Shown here: piece after piece, positions 40,801 through 49,829 of the stretch | Layout of the letters: each line of letters starts with the position of its first letter | How positions within the stretch are numbered: position 1 is the first letter of the stretch | Origin: Pseudomonadota bacterium | GTDB lineage: Bacteria; Pseudomonadota; Gammaproteobacteria; Burkholderiales; REEB80 | Reading direction: 5' to 3' | DNA: 64,000 nucleotides | Assembly: GCA_018971485.1 (NCBI GenBank) | Contig: JAGXAQ010000003.1 | Coordinates: 124,001 to 188,000 of the forward strand | Notes under the pieces: model-generated | Seen by the model: the letters and a program-made list of their open reading frames with translations, nothing else | What the model was told of the DNA's origin: nothing | Databases searched by the model: none | Program-made: the position numbers and the translations under genes

Positions 40801-41308
40801 ATATATGGACATGCTTAGTCGTGCCATTCGTTCGCTGCGCCAAGGAAACCTCACCGAAGAAATCGACCTTTCCCATCCCGTGACTGAAATTAATTTACAC
40901 TTACCAGCTTTATTACCAGCAGACTATTGCGGAGATACCCATGAACGCCTTGTCATCTATAAACGTCTGGCGAGTTGTACTACCAGCGAGTCAATTGATA
41001 GCATTCATGAGGAACTCATCGATCGTTTTGGATTACCCCCTGCGCCTACAAGCACGCTTATTGAAATGTACCGCTTACGAATTCAGGCTCAAGAATTAGG
41101 CATTCTCAAGATTGATGCTGGTTCAGAGCAAATTGACTTTCAGTTTAAATCCAACCCCAAAATTGAACCCATTCGAATTATAGAATTAGTTCAAACTAAC
41201 CGAAACTACAAATTAAATGGCCAGGACAAGTTAAAAATAACCTATCCAACTACCGAACCAGATAGCCGAATTGCAGCTATTCATGAAATCATTAAAAAAT
41301 TAAGCTAA
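37895..41308 (+). CDS. mfd: Transcription-repair coupling factor
   Basis: A 1137-residue translocase that removes stalled RNA polymerase and recruits UvrA. Domain order: UvrB-homology part (1-350, including LFPDWETLPYDQFSP), an RNA polymerase-interacting domain (about 470-540, DPVVHESHGIGRYLGL), RecG-like helicase lobes with Walker A GDVGFGKTEVAMRA and DEEH in IIDEEHRFGVRQKE, the TRG motif region, and a C-terminal UvrA-inhibiting domain. Full length and intact. Confidence 0.98.
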   Translation: MPFNLAAPQAGRTLHYNLDAGSADAALIAQLAQTTQPIVIICADSLQAQRLKEEISWFAEKLQIYLFPDWETLPYDQFSPYQDLISERLGTLYETHRNHCDILIIPASTALYRLVPTNWLAAHTFFLKTGEHIDLSALKKQMGLAGYIHVTQVIKPGEFSFRGGIIDLFPMGSGVPYRLDLFDDLLESIRTFDVDTQRTIYPVNEIRLLPAKEFPLDETSITRFRQNWRDRFEGDPSRSTLYKDVSAGLAPLGIEYYIPLFFEQTSTIFDYIPKESKIVLHDDITVAVENFWKDTQSRYHFLRSDPLRPVLPPDNLFLRPEQLFSHIKTYPCVSITRQKKVLKESFATSLPDLHIDRRNHDPLYLLRSFIQQFQGRIFIIAESLGRRETIHQMLAEHQMNFPVCESLETWHQLSTHVHIGVGPLSNGFILESNQEAYITEAELYSTQVRQTRRREAQKRANADTVIRDLSELRIHDPVVHESHGIGRYLGLKTLDTGDGDTEFLIIEYAGNDKLYVPVTQLEVISRYSGATSDQAPLHRLGSGQWEKARQRATRQVHDTAAELLDLYAKRALRQGHAFQLDLNEYESFASRFEFEETPDQNAAINSVISDMQSGRPMDRLICGDVGFGKTEVAMRAAFLALMNGYQVAVLVPTTLLAEQHFQNFSDRMSDWPVRIAELSRFKTTKDIKEALEGIKSGNIDLVIGTHRLIQKDIKFKNLGLVIIDEEHRFGVRQKERLKALRAEVDVLTLTATPIPRTLSMSLEGLRDFSVIATAPQKRLSIKTFALSYSEGIIREAILREIKRGGQVYFLHNEVETISHMRAKLETIIPEARISIAHGQMPERELEHVMRDFYQQRFNVLLCTTIIETGIDIPTANTIIINKADRFGLAQLHQLRGRVGRSHHQAYAYLLVNDIQSLTRQAKQRLDAIQIMEDLGAGFHLAMHDMEIRGAGELLGDSQSGNMQEVGFTLYMDMLSRAIRSLRQGNLTEEIDLSHPVTEINLHLPALLPADYCGDTHERLVIYKRLASCTTSESIDSIHEELIDRFGLPPAPTSTLIEMYRLRIQAQELGILKIDAGSEQIDFQFKSNPKIEPIRIIELVQTNRNYKLNGQDKLKITYPTTEPDSRIAAIHEIIKKLS

Positions 41309-41422
41309 TAAAGTTCCACACAGATGTTTATCAAAAAGTTAAGGGATTACTCATAGCAATCTAGGCTTCTTGATGAAAATTACCTTAAACTAAGAGTGCA
41401 AAAAAATACGGGGGAAGACTCA

Positions 41423-42262
41423 ATGCATTGGGTAATTCAAGGAGAAGAAATTTATACGCAGGATCTCAAGACACTTGCCAAGTTAAGCCAGGCAAAAGGT
41501 ATCCAAAAAATTTATGATACGGCTTTTTGTCTCATGGCAAGCCAACCCAATCAAGAAATTCCAGAATACTGCCAGAAAAGACGACTAGATTGTGCATATG
41601 TTGTAGAAGAACACTACCTGTCAGACTTTAAACTCGCGGTATTTGATATGGACTCAACACTTATCTGCAATGAATGCATAGATGAAATGGCTGAGATCAT
41701 GGGCATACGAGATGTAATCAGTACAATAACCGAAAAAGCTATGAACGGCGATATTCCCTATAAAGAAAGTCTTTTGTCTAGACTTAAAGCCTTGTCCGGT
41801 TTAGACGAGGCTTTAATTGAAAAAGTGGCACAATCAAAAATCCGAATTGTAAATGGGGCACAAAAACTCCTTTCGACCCTACATCAACAAAAAGTGGAAA
41901 CAGCAATTATTACCGGTGGTTTTTTCCAGTTTGCTAGGCATGTTGCCCAACATCTCAATATTAAAAGGATTATCTGCAATCAACTTGTATTTACCAACGG
42001 AAAAATGAACGGCAATCTAACCGGGCCTTTTATTGACAGTGCTGCTAAAGCGAAAGCCCTTCTAGCGCTATGTGAAGAACTTAAAATTAATCCTAAACAA
42101 ACTATAGCTATTGGTGATGGAGCTAATGATATTGATCTCATCCAGACATCTGGCACAGGTATTGCCTTTCATGCAAAACCAATCCTACGGAATATAGCAA
42201 CGCACCATCTTGATTTTGTTGGGCTAGACGGAGTCTTGGCAATTTACCCACCCCAAAACTAG
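41423..42262 (+). CDS. serB: Phosphoserine phosphatase
   Basis: A 279-residue HAD-family enzyme for the last step of serine synthesis. Motif I FDMDSTLICNECIDE, motif II AIITGGFFQFA, and motif III/IV AIGDGANDIDLI are all present. The N-terminal 70 residues correspond to the regulatory region of proteobacterial SerB but look shortened. GGGGGAAGA supports the ATG at 41423. It converges on iscX, 4 bases apart. Serine feeds CysE, encoded at 49011. Confidence 0.95.
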   Translation: MHWVIQGEEIYTQDLKTLAKLSQAKGIQKIYDTAFCLMASQPNQEIPEYCQKRRLDCAYVVEEHYLSDFKLAVFDMDSTLICNECIDEMAEIMGIRDVISTITEKAMNGDIPYKESLLSRLKALSGLDEALIEKVAQSKIRIVNGAQKLLSTLHQQKVETAIITGGFFQFARHVAQHLNIKRIICNQLVFTNGKMNGNLTGPFIDSAAKAKALLALCEELKINPKQTIAIGDGANDIDLIQTSGTGIAFHAKPILRNIATHHLDFVGLDGVLAIYPPQN

Positions 42263-42266
42263 TCTA

Positions 42267-42464
42267 TTACATTTCTTCAATCCATGCCATTTGAATGGCT
42301 TCCAAAATTTTTTCTCCTGAATGTTCAGGAATATCATCAAATTCAGGCAACTGGATGATCCATGAAAACAAATCTGTAAATCTAACATACTGGGGATCTA
42401 CATCAGGGTAGCGATCTGCAAGTGCCTGAGCAATCGAAAAAGTATCTGTCCAATTTAGTTTCAT
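42267..42464 (-). CDS. iscX: Fe-S assembly protein IscX
   Basis: A 65-residue acidic protein beginning MKLNWTDTFSIAQALADRYPD with FTDLFSWI following, the clear IscX signature. It modulates IscS and binds iron in other bacteria. Last gene of the isc operon, 14 bases after fdx. Confidence 0.95.
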   Translation of the reverse strand: MKLNWTDTFSIAQALADRYPDVDPQYVRFTDLFSWIIQLPEFDDIPEHSGEKILEAIQMAWIEEM

Positions 42465-42478
42465 TTTACTAATACTCC

Positions 42479-42820
42479 CTAATGATCACCTTCTTTAACC
42501 ATATTAATGGTATACCTTGGTATTTCAATAACCAACTCATCTTCACCAAGCAAGGCCTGACAACCCAGTCGTGAATCGGGATCAAGGCCCCATGCACGGT
42601 CCAACATATCATCTTCTGCTTCACTAGGTCCCTCAAGGGAATCATAACCATCTCGAACATACACATGACAAGTTGTACAGGCACATGATTTTTCACATGC
42701 ATGTTCCAATTCCACTCCATTTTCAAGAAGCGTATCACATACTGTAATTCCAGGTTTTCCTTCAATCACAAGCCCTTCCGGGCAAAGAACAGGATGGGGC
42801 AAAACAATTACCTGAGTCAT
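42479..42820 (-). CDS. fdx: 2Fe-2S ferredoxin of the ISC system
   Basis: A 113-residue adrenodoxin-type ferredoxin. Cluster ligands Cys42, Cys48, Cys51 and Cys87 occur in ACEKSCACTTC and SRLGCQALLG; Cys46 matches the extra cysteine of ISC ferredoxins. It donates electrons for cluster assembly on IscU. Starts 4 bases after hscA. Confidence 0.96.
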   Translation of the reverse strand: MTQVIVLPHPVLCPEGLVIEGKPGITVCDTLLENGVELEHACEKSCACTTCHVYVRDGYDSLEGPSEAEDDMLDRAWGLDPDSRLGCQALLGEDELVIEIPRYTINMVKEGDH

Positions 42821-42824
42821 AAAT

Positions 42825-44687
42825 TTATCTTTCTATCTCACTGATATGCTGGCCTTTCAATACTGAACGCACGCCTGCATCCATGCGTCTTGAAGCGAAT
42901 GAAAATGTAACACGATTAATATTCTCCAGATTTTTACGGATATCAGCTATATCACCAACCTTTAAAGCCGTATCTAATAATTCAAGCGCATGAATAATAT
43001 TTAATTCTTCATCTGGTAAAAGTAAGTCTGAGGCCTCTTTAAGGGCTCTCGTCACTGATTCCTTTAATCCTAAGGCTTCTACTTCAACCTCACGTCTAGC
43101 TCGAGCCTGCATATCTTCTTCAGCATGTACATGAGAACTACGTAACATTGTAGTAATCTCCTCATCTGTTAGCCCATAAGAAGGTTTAACTGTTATCGCA
43201 GTACTAAGGCCCGTATTCAATTCTGACGCAGAGACATTCAATAGGCCATCAGCATCCACATCAAAAGATACCCGGACTCGAGCAGCCCCAGCAACCATGG
43301 CCGGTATACCCCTCAATTCAAAACGTGCCAAAGATCGGCAATCAGAAACCAATTCACGCTCACCTTGCACAACATGCAAACTAATAGCCGTCTGACCATC
43401 ACGAAATGTAGTAAAATCCTGCGCCCTAGAAATAGGTAACGTACTATTTCTAGATATAATCTTTTCAGTAAGTCCACCCATCGTTTCAAGCCCTAAGGAT
43501 AACGGGAGAACATCCAGTAACAACCAGTCATCAGATACATCATTTCCTATTAATTTATTGGCCTGCCTTGCTGCACCCAAAGCTACGACTTGGTCGGGAT
43601 CCAGATTATTTAACGGTGTAGTTTTAAAGAACTCTGCAGCTAATCGCTGAACTTGTGGCATTCGGGTCGCCCCACCAACCATAACTACCCCTGTAATATC
43701 CTGCACTGTCAACCGCGCGTCCCTCATCGCTCGCTTTAAAGGTGACAGCATTCGATTCAGAAATGGCTTAGAGAGGGCCTCAAAATCAGAAATATTAATT
43801 TTTAAATCAATCTGTTGCTCTAATAACCGAAACTGAAATATAGCTTCTGGATTTTTCGAAAGGGCTTCTTTAGCTGTACGTGCAATTTTCAATAGCTGAC
43901 GTTTAACCTCAACAGGTATCACATAAGGTTCCAACTGTTTTACCCATTGTTCAGCAATCAAACGATCAAAATCATCACCTCCAAGTGCCGAGTCCCCACT
44001 TGTTGCCAACACTTCAAATACATCACGCCGCAACCTTAAAATAGAAATATCAAAAGTACCCCCTCCTAAATCAAAAATTGCGTAAGTACCTTCTGCCCCT
44101 TCATCCAGACCATAAGCAACAGCAGCAGCTGTCGGCTCATTCAATAGGCGTAGTACATCAAGACCGGCCAACTTTGCCGCATCCCGTGTTGCTAAGCGTT
44201 GTGCCTCATCAAAATATGCTGGCACTGTAATTACAGCGCCACCAACCGGGCCACCTAAAAAATCTTCTGCACGTAACCTTAAAGCCTTCAAAATCTCTGC
44301 TGATACTTCAACAGGGGAAACCTCTTTATAATCGGTAATAATTCGAACCATTCCTGGCGCATCACGCAAGCGATCCATTTGCACACAAGAAAACTCAATA
44401 TCCTCAATTCCTCGACCCATATACCGCTTAACGGACAAGATGGTATTGAAAGGATCGGTATCCTGATATAACACTGCCTTGCGGCCTACCACACATTCAT
44501 CAACTCCAAGATAGCGTACGACTGATGGCAACAAAACTTCACCGGCCTCATCACTTAGAACAGTGGATTTACCACTAATAACCGTAGCAACAAGAGAATG
44601 AGTCGTTCCTAAATCAATTCCTACAGCCAGTTTTCTTTGATGAGGCAAAGGGGATTGGCCGGGTTCTGAAATCTGTAACAATGCCAT
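42825..44687 (-). CDS. hscA: Fe-S assembly chaperone HscA
   Basis: A 620-residue specialised Hsp70. Nucleotide-binding domain (about 20-385) with GIDLGTTHSLVA, IFDLGGGTFDIS and GGATRMPQVQ; substrate-binding domain (390-505); helical lid to the end. With HscB it releases clusters from IscU by binding its LPPVK motif. Placed between hscB and fdx as in the standard operon, gaps of 3-4 bases. Confidence 0.96.
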   Translation of the reverse strand: MALLQISEPGQSPLPHQRKLAVGIDLGTTHSLVATVISGKSTVLSDEAGEVLLPSVVRYLGVDECVVGRKAVLYQDTDPFNTILSVKRYMGRGIEDIEFSCVQMDRLRDAPGMVRIITDYKEVSPVEVSAEILKALRLRAEDFLGGPVGGAVITVPAYFDEAQRLATRDAAKLAGLDVLRLLNEPTAAAVAYGLDEGAEGTYAIFDLGGGTFDISILRLRRDVFEVLATSGDSALGGDDFDRLIAEQWVKQLEPYVIPVEVKRQLLKIARTAKEALSKNPEAIFQFRLLEQQIDLKINISDFEALSKPFLNRMLSPLKRAMRDARLTVQDITGVVMVGGATRMPQVQRLAAEFFKTTPLNNLDPDQVVALGAARQANKLIGNDVSDDWLLLDVLPLSLGLETMGGLTEKIISRNSTLPISRAQDFTTFRDGQTAISLHVVQGERELVSDCRSLARFELRGIPAMVAGAARVRVSFDVDADGLLNVSASELNTGLSTAITVKPSYGLTDEEITTMLRSSHVHAEEDMQARARREVEVEALGLKESVTRALKEASDLLLPDEELNIIHALELLDTALKVGDIADIRKNLENINRVTFSFASRRMDAGVRSVLKGQHISEIER

Positions 44688-44690
44688 TTA

Positions 44691-45221
44691 CTACTCCAGT
44701 TGCTCAACTGAGTCTTTTATTTCTTTCTCGAGGCGCTGAAAAAAGCGAAGCTTTCTCACTTCCAAAATTGCGTCAATGTAATTCTGCTTATCGTCAATGA
44801 ATTGACCCAGCCTATCTTCACCAGCACTATAAAGTTCATATAATTGTTGAAGTAACGAATTAAGTTCATTGATATTGTTTGATGATATCGCCTCTTCAAT
44901 ATTCTCTCTCCATATCATTTGTTCCATCAGGAAACCCTCTGGCATAAATGTATCCGTTTCTTCTTTTGTATCAAATCCATGTAAAGCAAGAAGATAACGT
45001 GCACGATCAAGTGGATTGCGTAGAGTAGTAAAGGCTTCATTCACATACACTGCCCATTGCATGGCTATGCGTTTATCTTGGGCTGAACCTTGAACATGCC
45101 GATCCGGGTGAACCATATTTTGAATATTTCGCCAGGCTTCACTCATCTGATTGCTATCAAGACGGAATTTTACAGGTAAGTTAAACAACTCAAAATAATT
45201 GCTACTAAAATTGATAGACAT
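44691..45221 (-). CDS. hscB: Fe-S assembly co-chaperone HscB
   Basis: A 176-residue J-type protein: N-terminal J domain (about 5-75) with the HPD in VHPDRH, and a C-terminal three-helix domain that binds IscU. It delivers IscU to HscA. The ATG at 45221 (MSINFSSNYFELF) fits the family; an in-frame ATG at 45257 would add 12 residues. No unusual residue seen. Confidence 0.93.
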   Translation of the reverse strand: MSINFSSNYFELFNLPVKFRLDSNQMSEAWRNIQNMVHPDRHVQGSAQDKRIAMQWAVYVNEAFTTLRNPLDRARYLLALHGFDTKEETDTFMPEGFLMEQMIWRENIEEAISSNNINELNSLLQQLYELYSAGEDRLGQFIDDKQNYIDAILEVRKLRFFQRLEKEIKDSVEQLE

Positions 45222-45287
45222 ACTCACTGTCACAATTGACACAAGCCCATATGACAAGTCTAGGGCCTGTTTTGTTTTTATGATGGA

Positions 45288-45611
45288 CTAAATGTTAAAG
45301 CTTTCGCCACACCCACACTGATTCTTTACATTTGGATTATTAAACTTGAAACCCTCATTCAAACCCTCACGAGTATAGTCAAGTTCAGTTCCATCGAGAT
45401 ATACCAAGCTTTTGGGATCAACAAGGATTTTTACCCCGTTGGTCTCAAATACCGCATCCCCAGCATTCTCATTGTCAGCAAACTCCAAGGTGTAAGCCAT
45501 TCCTGAGCAACCACTTGTGCGAACACCAATTCGAAGACCAATTCCCTTCCCTCTGCGCTCAATATGGCGAATAACATGTTTTGCAGCATTTTTAGTTAAC
45601 ATAATCCCCAT
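45288..45611 (-). CDS. iscA: A-type Fe-S carrier IscA
   Basis: A 107-residue carrier protein with the three invariant cysteines: Cys38 (GCSGMAY) and the Cys-Gly-Cys near the C-terminus (QCGCGESF). It accepts clusters or iron and passes them to targets. The ATG at 45611 has GGAGG upstream; Met4 would give the usual shorter form. Confidence 0.95.
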   Translation of the reverse strand: MGIMLTKNAAKHVIRHIERRGKGIGLRIGVRTSGCSGMAYTLEFADNENAGDAVFETNGVKILVDPKSLVYLDGTELDYTREGLNEGFKFNNPNVKNQCGCGESFNI

Positions 45612-45626
45612 ACTACCTACCTCCTA

Positions 45627-46043
45627 CTATTCGTTGTTCGCCTTAGCAGACAGCAATGACTGGCCATCATATTTACTACGATAATCCTCTATAGCAGCCT
45701 TAATAGCATCCTCAGCCAAAATAGAGCAATGTATTTTTACTGGGGGTAATGCCAGTTCTTCCGCAATCTCAGTATTGCGAATCGTCATTGCTTCATCAAG
45801 TGTCTTACCCTTGATCCATTCAGTTACCAATGAACTGGATGCAATTGCGGAACCACATCCATAGGTTTTAAAACGGGCATCCTCAATTACACCATCAGTA
45901 TTTACCTTGATCTGTAATTTCATAACATCTCCACAAGCAGGTGCCCCAACCATGCCAGTTGCCACGCCCTGCTCATTTTTGTCAAAAGATCCAACATTGC
46001 GTGGATTCTCATAATGTTGCAATACCTTATCACTGTAGGCCAT
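45627..46043 (-). CDS. iscU: Fe-S cluster scaffold IscU
   Basis: A 138-residue scaffold with cluster ligands Cys37 (GAPACGDV), Cys63 (YGCGSAIASSS), His105/Cys106 (KIHCS) and the HscA-binding LPPVK at 99-103. Asp39, which controls cluster release, is conserved. Lies between iscS and iscA. Confidence 0.97.
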   Translation of the reverse strand: MAYSDKVLQHYENPRNVGSFDKNEQGVATGMVGAPACGDVMKLQIKVNTDGVIEDARFKTYGCGSAIASSSLVTEWIKGKTLDEAMTIRNTEIAEELALPPVKIHCSILAEDAIKAAIEDYRSKYDGQSLLSAKANNE

Positions 46044-46066
46044 TACTATCTCCTAAAAACCTATTT

Positions 46067-47290
46067 TTAATGTGCTGCCCACTGAACCTTGTCAAGATCA
46101 ACCCCATCCTTGAACATTTCCCAAAGAGGCGACATCTCACGTAACCTATTAATTTTTTTTCTAATTAAATCAATTGCAAAGTCAATCTCAGCTTCAGTAG
46201 TAAACCGACCGATACTAAAACGAATAGAGCTATGGGCAAGCTCATCATTCCGACCCAAAGCACGCAGCACATAAGAAGGCTCTAGTGATGCCGAAGTGCA
46301 TGCTGAACCACTAGAAACGGCTAATTCTTTAATAGCCATAATCAATGACTCGCCTTCTACAAAATTAAAGCTGATATTAATATTATGGGGAACCCGTTTG
46401 ACTAAATCCCCGTTAACATAGGTTTCCTCAATTTGAGTCAATCCATCAAGTAACCGATCACGTAAATAGCGAATCCGCTCATTCTCACTATTCATCTCTT
46501 CACGAGCCAATCTAAAAGCTTCTCCCATTCCTACTATCTGATGAGTTGCAAGCGTTCCAGATCTTAGACCGCGTTCATGGCCTCCACCATGCATCTGACC
46601 TTCCAGCCGCACACGTGGCTTACGACGTACATACAAGGCACCAATTCCTTTTGGCCCATATGTTTTATGGGCTGAAAAACTCATGAGATCAACTTGCATA
46701 AGCTGAAGATCTATATTTACTTTCCCTGTTGCCTGAGCAGCATCCACATGAAACAGAACACCTTTTGTTCTGCAAATTTCACCCAATTCAGCAATAGGTT
46801 GAATAACTCCAATCTCATTATTAACCATCATAATCGATGCTAAAATCGTATCAGATCTCAATGCCGCCCGAAAAACGTCCAATGAAACCAGCCCATTTTT
46901 CTCAACATCTAAGTAAGTTACCTCATAGCCTTCTCGCTCCAATTCGCGCATTGTATCAAGAACTGCTTTATGTTCAGTTTTTTGCGTTATTAGATGCCGT
47001 CCTTTACCTTTATGAAAATGAGCGGCACCCTTAATGGCCAGATTATTTGATTCAGTTGCGCCTGAAGTCCAAATGATTTCCCGTGAGTCACATTTAACAA
47101 GCGCTGCAACCTCATTTCGTGCATTCTCAACCGCTTTTTCAGCAGTCCATCCATATGCATGGGACCGGCTTGCAGGATTGCCAAAAAATTCAGTTAAATA
47201 AGGAACCATCTTCTCGGCCACCCTTGGGTCAACTGGAGTGGTTGCAGAATAATCCAGATAAATCGGCAAATTTACCGCTTTTTGTTCCAT
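46067..47290 (-). CDS. iscS: Cysteine desulfurase IscS
   Basis: A 407-residue PLP enzyme that takes sulfur from cysteine. PLP lysine Lys209 ([12 protein letters not shown]) and catalytic loop Cys331 ([13 protein letters not shown]) are present, with the long mobile loop typical of group I IscS and a C-terminus ending in the VQWAAH that contacts IscU. It supplies sulfur to IscU here and probably to tRNA thiolation and MoaD. Confidence 0.97.
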   Translation of the reverse strand: MEQKAVNLPIYLDYSATTPVDPRVAEKMVPYLTEFFGNPASRSHAYGWTAEKAVENARNEVAALVKCDSREIIWTSGATESNNLAIKGAAHFHKGKGRHLITQKTEHKAVLDTMRELEREGYEVTYLDVEKNGLVSLDVFRAALRSDTILASIMMVNNEIGVIQPIAELGEICRTKGVLFHVDAAQATGKVNIDLQLMQVDLMSFSAHKTYGPKGIGALYVRRKPRVRLEGQMHGGGHERGLRSGTLATHQIVGMGEAFRLAREEMNSENERIRYLRDRLLDGLTQIEETYVNGDLVKRVPHNINISFNFVEGESLIMAIKELAVSSGSACTSASLEPSYVLRALGRNDELAHSSIRFSIGRFTTEAEIDFAIDLIRKKINRLREMSPLWEMFKDGVDLDKVQWAAH

Positions 47291-47311
47291 TTCTAAATAT
47301 CCTTAATTTAA

Positions 47312-48445
47312 TCAAATACAAGCAGTATCCATACCCATAGTTAAGAGGCATTGTGTCATGACAGAAAGCAGCTTTTCTACATCAGATTTAATGTTTTGCT
47401 TTCCAAAGCTAACTCGAATAGCCCCACGGGCTAAAGATTCAGAAATACCCATTGCGCCAAGAACAGATGAAGGCTCTGTTTTTCCTGAAGAGCAAGCAGA
47501 TCCAGTCGCCACACAAAAACCAAAGTCATTTAGCCTAGATGCTAATTTTGGACCATCTATTCCTTCAAAGGCAAAGTAACTGGTATTAGCCACACGGGGA
47601 CTTCCTTTACCAAAAATCTGCCCGCCTAAAGCTAAAACACCATTTTCCAGTTGATCGCGATACTCACCTAACCGATTCGTCAGACTCAAATTTTCCACTG
47701 CAAGTTTACTGGCTTCAGCAAAACCAACAATGGCTGCAACATTTTCTGTGCCCGCTCTTAAACCACGCTCCTGGCTTCCTCCGGTTAAAACTGGCATCAG
47801 ATCAATTCCTTCGCGCACAATTAAGGCGCCCACACCCTTAGGACCATAAATCTTATGACCAGCAATAGACAAGGCATCTACCCCAAGGGAATTAAAATCC
47901 ACAGAAATTTTTCCAAAAGCCTGCACTGCATCTGTATGAACAAAAGCACCAAACTTCTTGCCTAATCTGGCAATTTCGGATACAGGTTGCAACACACCGG
48001 TTTCATTATTTGCAAGCATAACCGAAATCAATCCTGACTTTTGCTTAAGCATGCGCTCTAAATCTTCTAAATCGACAAGGCCCGCTTCATTCACCCTTGG
48101 CATCAATAACTTCCAACCTGCCCATGCAAGCTCATGAGCAGGTACACGAACACTAGCGTGTTCTATAGGGCTAACTATTAATTGAGAAGCCGGTAATAAG
48201 GCTGATAGTCCCTTCAAGGCCAAATTATTTGATTCTGTTCCTCCTGAAGTAAACACAACTTGCTTGGGATGAACATTAAAAACCATAGCCACTTTATGGC
48301 GGGCCTCATCTAAAGCAGCTCTTGCCCTACGTCCCGATTGATGAAGACTTGAAGCATTACCATATATTTGGCAAAAAAAAGGAGACATAGCTTCAAACAC
48401 AGCTTCATCAACAGGTGTTGTTGCATTATAATCAAAATAAATCAT
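47312..48445 (-). CDS. Second cysteine desulfurase (NifS/IscS-like)
   Basis: A 377-residue PLP-dependent desulfurase, paralogous to the downstream IscS. It has PLP Lys198 (IAGHKIYGPKGVG) and catalytic Cys318 (TGSACSSGKTEPSS), whose loop resembles NifS and shorter IscS-like proteins. It lacks the IscU-binding C-terminal tail. Lies between iscR and iscS, spaced 19 and 21 bases, so it is under the same control. Which process it feeds is unknown. Confidence 0.92.
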   Translation of the reverse strand: MIYFDYNATTPVDEAVFEAMSPFFCQIYGNASSLHQSGRRARAALDEARHKVAMVFNVHPKQVVFTSGGTESNNLALKGLSALLPASQLIVSPIEHASVRVPAHELAWAGWKLLMPRVNEAGLVDLEDLERMLKQKSGLISVMLANNETGVLQPVSEIARLGKKFGAFVHTDAVQAFGKISVDFNSLGVDALSIAGHKIYGPKGVGALIVREGIDLMPVLTGGSQERGLRAGTENVAAIVGFAEASKLAVENLSLTNRLGEYRDQLENGVLALGGQIFGKGSPRVANTSYFAFEGIDGPKLASRLNDFGFCVATGSACSSGKTEPSSVLGAMGISESLARGAIRVSFGKQNIKSDVEKLLSVMTQCLLTMGMDTACI

Positions 48446-48464
48446 AGCGTTATCATTAAAAATT

Positions 48465-48944
48465 TTAAGTCCTTAGCACTTCATTTTCAATAATTCCGAC
48501 TTTACCTGGCTTCACAACTGATACATGGCTGTATCCTTTTTTACGTTGTTTCGCAACAAGATCAGCAAGAGAAATGGATGCCAAGTATCCATATATCTGT
48601 TTATTCAAGTTCACCCACAACTCATGGGTCATGCAACGATGATCATCCTGACAATTTTCAAGCCCGCCACATTGAGTTGCATCAAGTGGCTCATCTACAG
48701 CAAGAATAATCTGGGCTACTGACACCAGCTCAAGAGAACGGGCGAGACAATAACCACCACCAGGGCCACGAACTGAGTCTACAAGGCCATGGCGTCGCAA
48801 CTTTCCAAAAAGTTGCTCAAGATAAGACAAAGAAATACCCTGCCTTTCACTAATACCAGCCAGGGTTACAGGATTTTTTCCATGATGCAGCGCTAAATCT
48901 AGCATGGCAGTGACTGCGAACCGCCCTTTTGTAGTCAATCTCAT
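48465..48944 (-). CDS. iscR: Rrf2-family Fe-S regulator IscR
   Basis: A 159-residue winged-helix regulator. Cluster ligands Cys92, Cys98, Cys104 and His107 are at exactly the E. coli positions ([16 protein letters not shown]). The helix-turn-helix contains [18 protein letters not shown], and the N-terminus [18 protein letters not shown] fits. The 2Fe-2S form represses the isc promoter; a matching site is present just upstream. Confidence 0.97.
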   Translation of the reverse strand: MRLTTKGRFAVTAMLDLALHHGKNPVTLAGISERQGISLSYLEQLFGKLRRHGLVDSVRGPGGGYCLARSLELVSVAQIILAVDEPLDATQCGGLENCQDDHRCMTHELWVNLNKQIYGYLASISLADLVAKQRKKGYSHVSVVKPGKVGIIENEVLRT

Positions 48945-48978
48945 AAATACACTGTACCCACTTTAAAACCTAGCCTTA

Positions 48979-49011
48979 AGTATAGAATACCCGATTAAAA
49001 TAGTCAACTAT
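48979..49011 (-). promoter_or_regulatory. isc promoter with type-1 IscR site
   Basis: On the minus strand TTGACT (49007-49002), a 17-base spacer and TATACT (48984-48979) form a near-consensus sigma-70 promoter ending 35 bases before iscR. A 25-base site over the -35 and spacer (49011-48987) reads ATAGTTGACT, then ATTTT, then AATCGGGTAT; it matches the published type-1 IscR consensus except for one base (A instead of G in the second AGTC). This predicts autorepression by holo-IscR. Confidence 0.8.
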
Positions 49012-49709
49012 TAATGCGCCTTTTCTCCCGTATCTTTTTCGCTAAAAGCGGATTTAACTTTTCGGTTTCGACTCAATTGAACAATTTTCTCATCCAGCAA
49101 ATTCACATGTTCAATCAATGCATACAGGGTTTTAACCATTGGATCATTCATATCATCACTAATACCATATGCCCTGAACGCTTTATCTTTCCCTGCATCA
49201 TCCTCAAGTAAACGCGCAGGAATACCTACAGCGGTTGCACCCGCCGGAACATCTTTCACCACAACTGCATTCGATCCTATCTTCGCACCGTCTCCTACAA
49301 CAATCGGACCCAAGATCTTGGCTCCTGCACCAACAACCACTTTTCGACCTAAAGTGGGATGCCGCTTACCTTTACTCCATGAAGTTCCCCCTAAAGTTAC
49401 GCCATGATATAAAGTAACATCATCACCAATTTCTGCAGTCTCACCAATAACTACTCCCATGCCATGATCTATAAATACACGGCGACCTATAACAGCACCA
49501 GGGTGAATCTCGATGCCAGTCAGAAAACGTCCAAAATTTGAAAGCATCCTTGCTAGCCATTTAAATCGATACAACCATAATTTATGGGAAAACCGATGCA
49601 ACCATAATGCATGCATACCAGGATAAGTCGTAATTACCTCTAGGGTATTACGAGCTGCAGGGTCTCTTTCAAAAACTGACTCAATATCTTCGAAGATCCG
49701 ATTAAACAT
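49011..49709 (-). CDS. cysE: Serine O-acetyltransferase
   Basis: A 232-residue enzyme that makes O-acetylserine for cysteine synthesis. An N-terminal helical domain ([14 protein letters not shown]) is followed by left-handed beta-helix repeats (about 65-170): [31 protein letters not shown], and the catalytic TLGGTSW. The ATG at 49709 starts the family sequence; a TTG three codons before is possible. It ends at the iscR promoter and shares direction with isc; the product feeds cysteine, the desulfurase substrate. Confidence 0.95.
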   Translation of the reverse strand: MFNRIFEDIESVFERDPAARNTLEVITTYPGMHALWLHRFSHKLWLYRFKWLARMLSNFGRFLTGIEIHPGAVIGRRVFIDHGMGVVIGETAEIGDDVTLYHGVTLGGTSWSKGKRHPTLGRKVVVGAGAKILGPIVVGDGAKIGSNAVVVKDVPAGATAVGIPARLLEDDAGKDKAFRAYGISDDMNDPMVKTLYALIEHVNLLDEKIVQLSRNRKVKSAFSEKDTGEKAH

Positions 49710-49829
49710 CTTAAGCAACTCATAATTTTAACGAGTCAGAATTATATAATACCCAACTGATTTACTCTACTATATAAGGGAATAAATAATGACTCATTAA
49801 CCTATTATTCAAAAATAAGCCCAAAAAAA

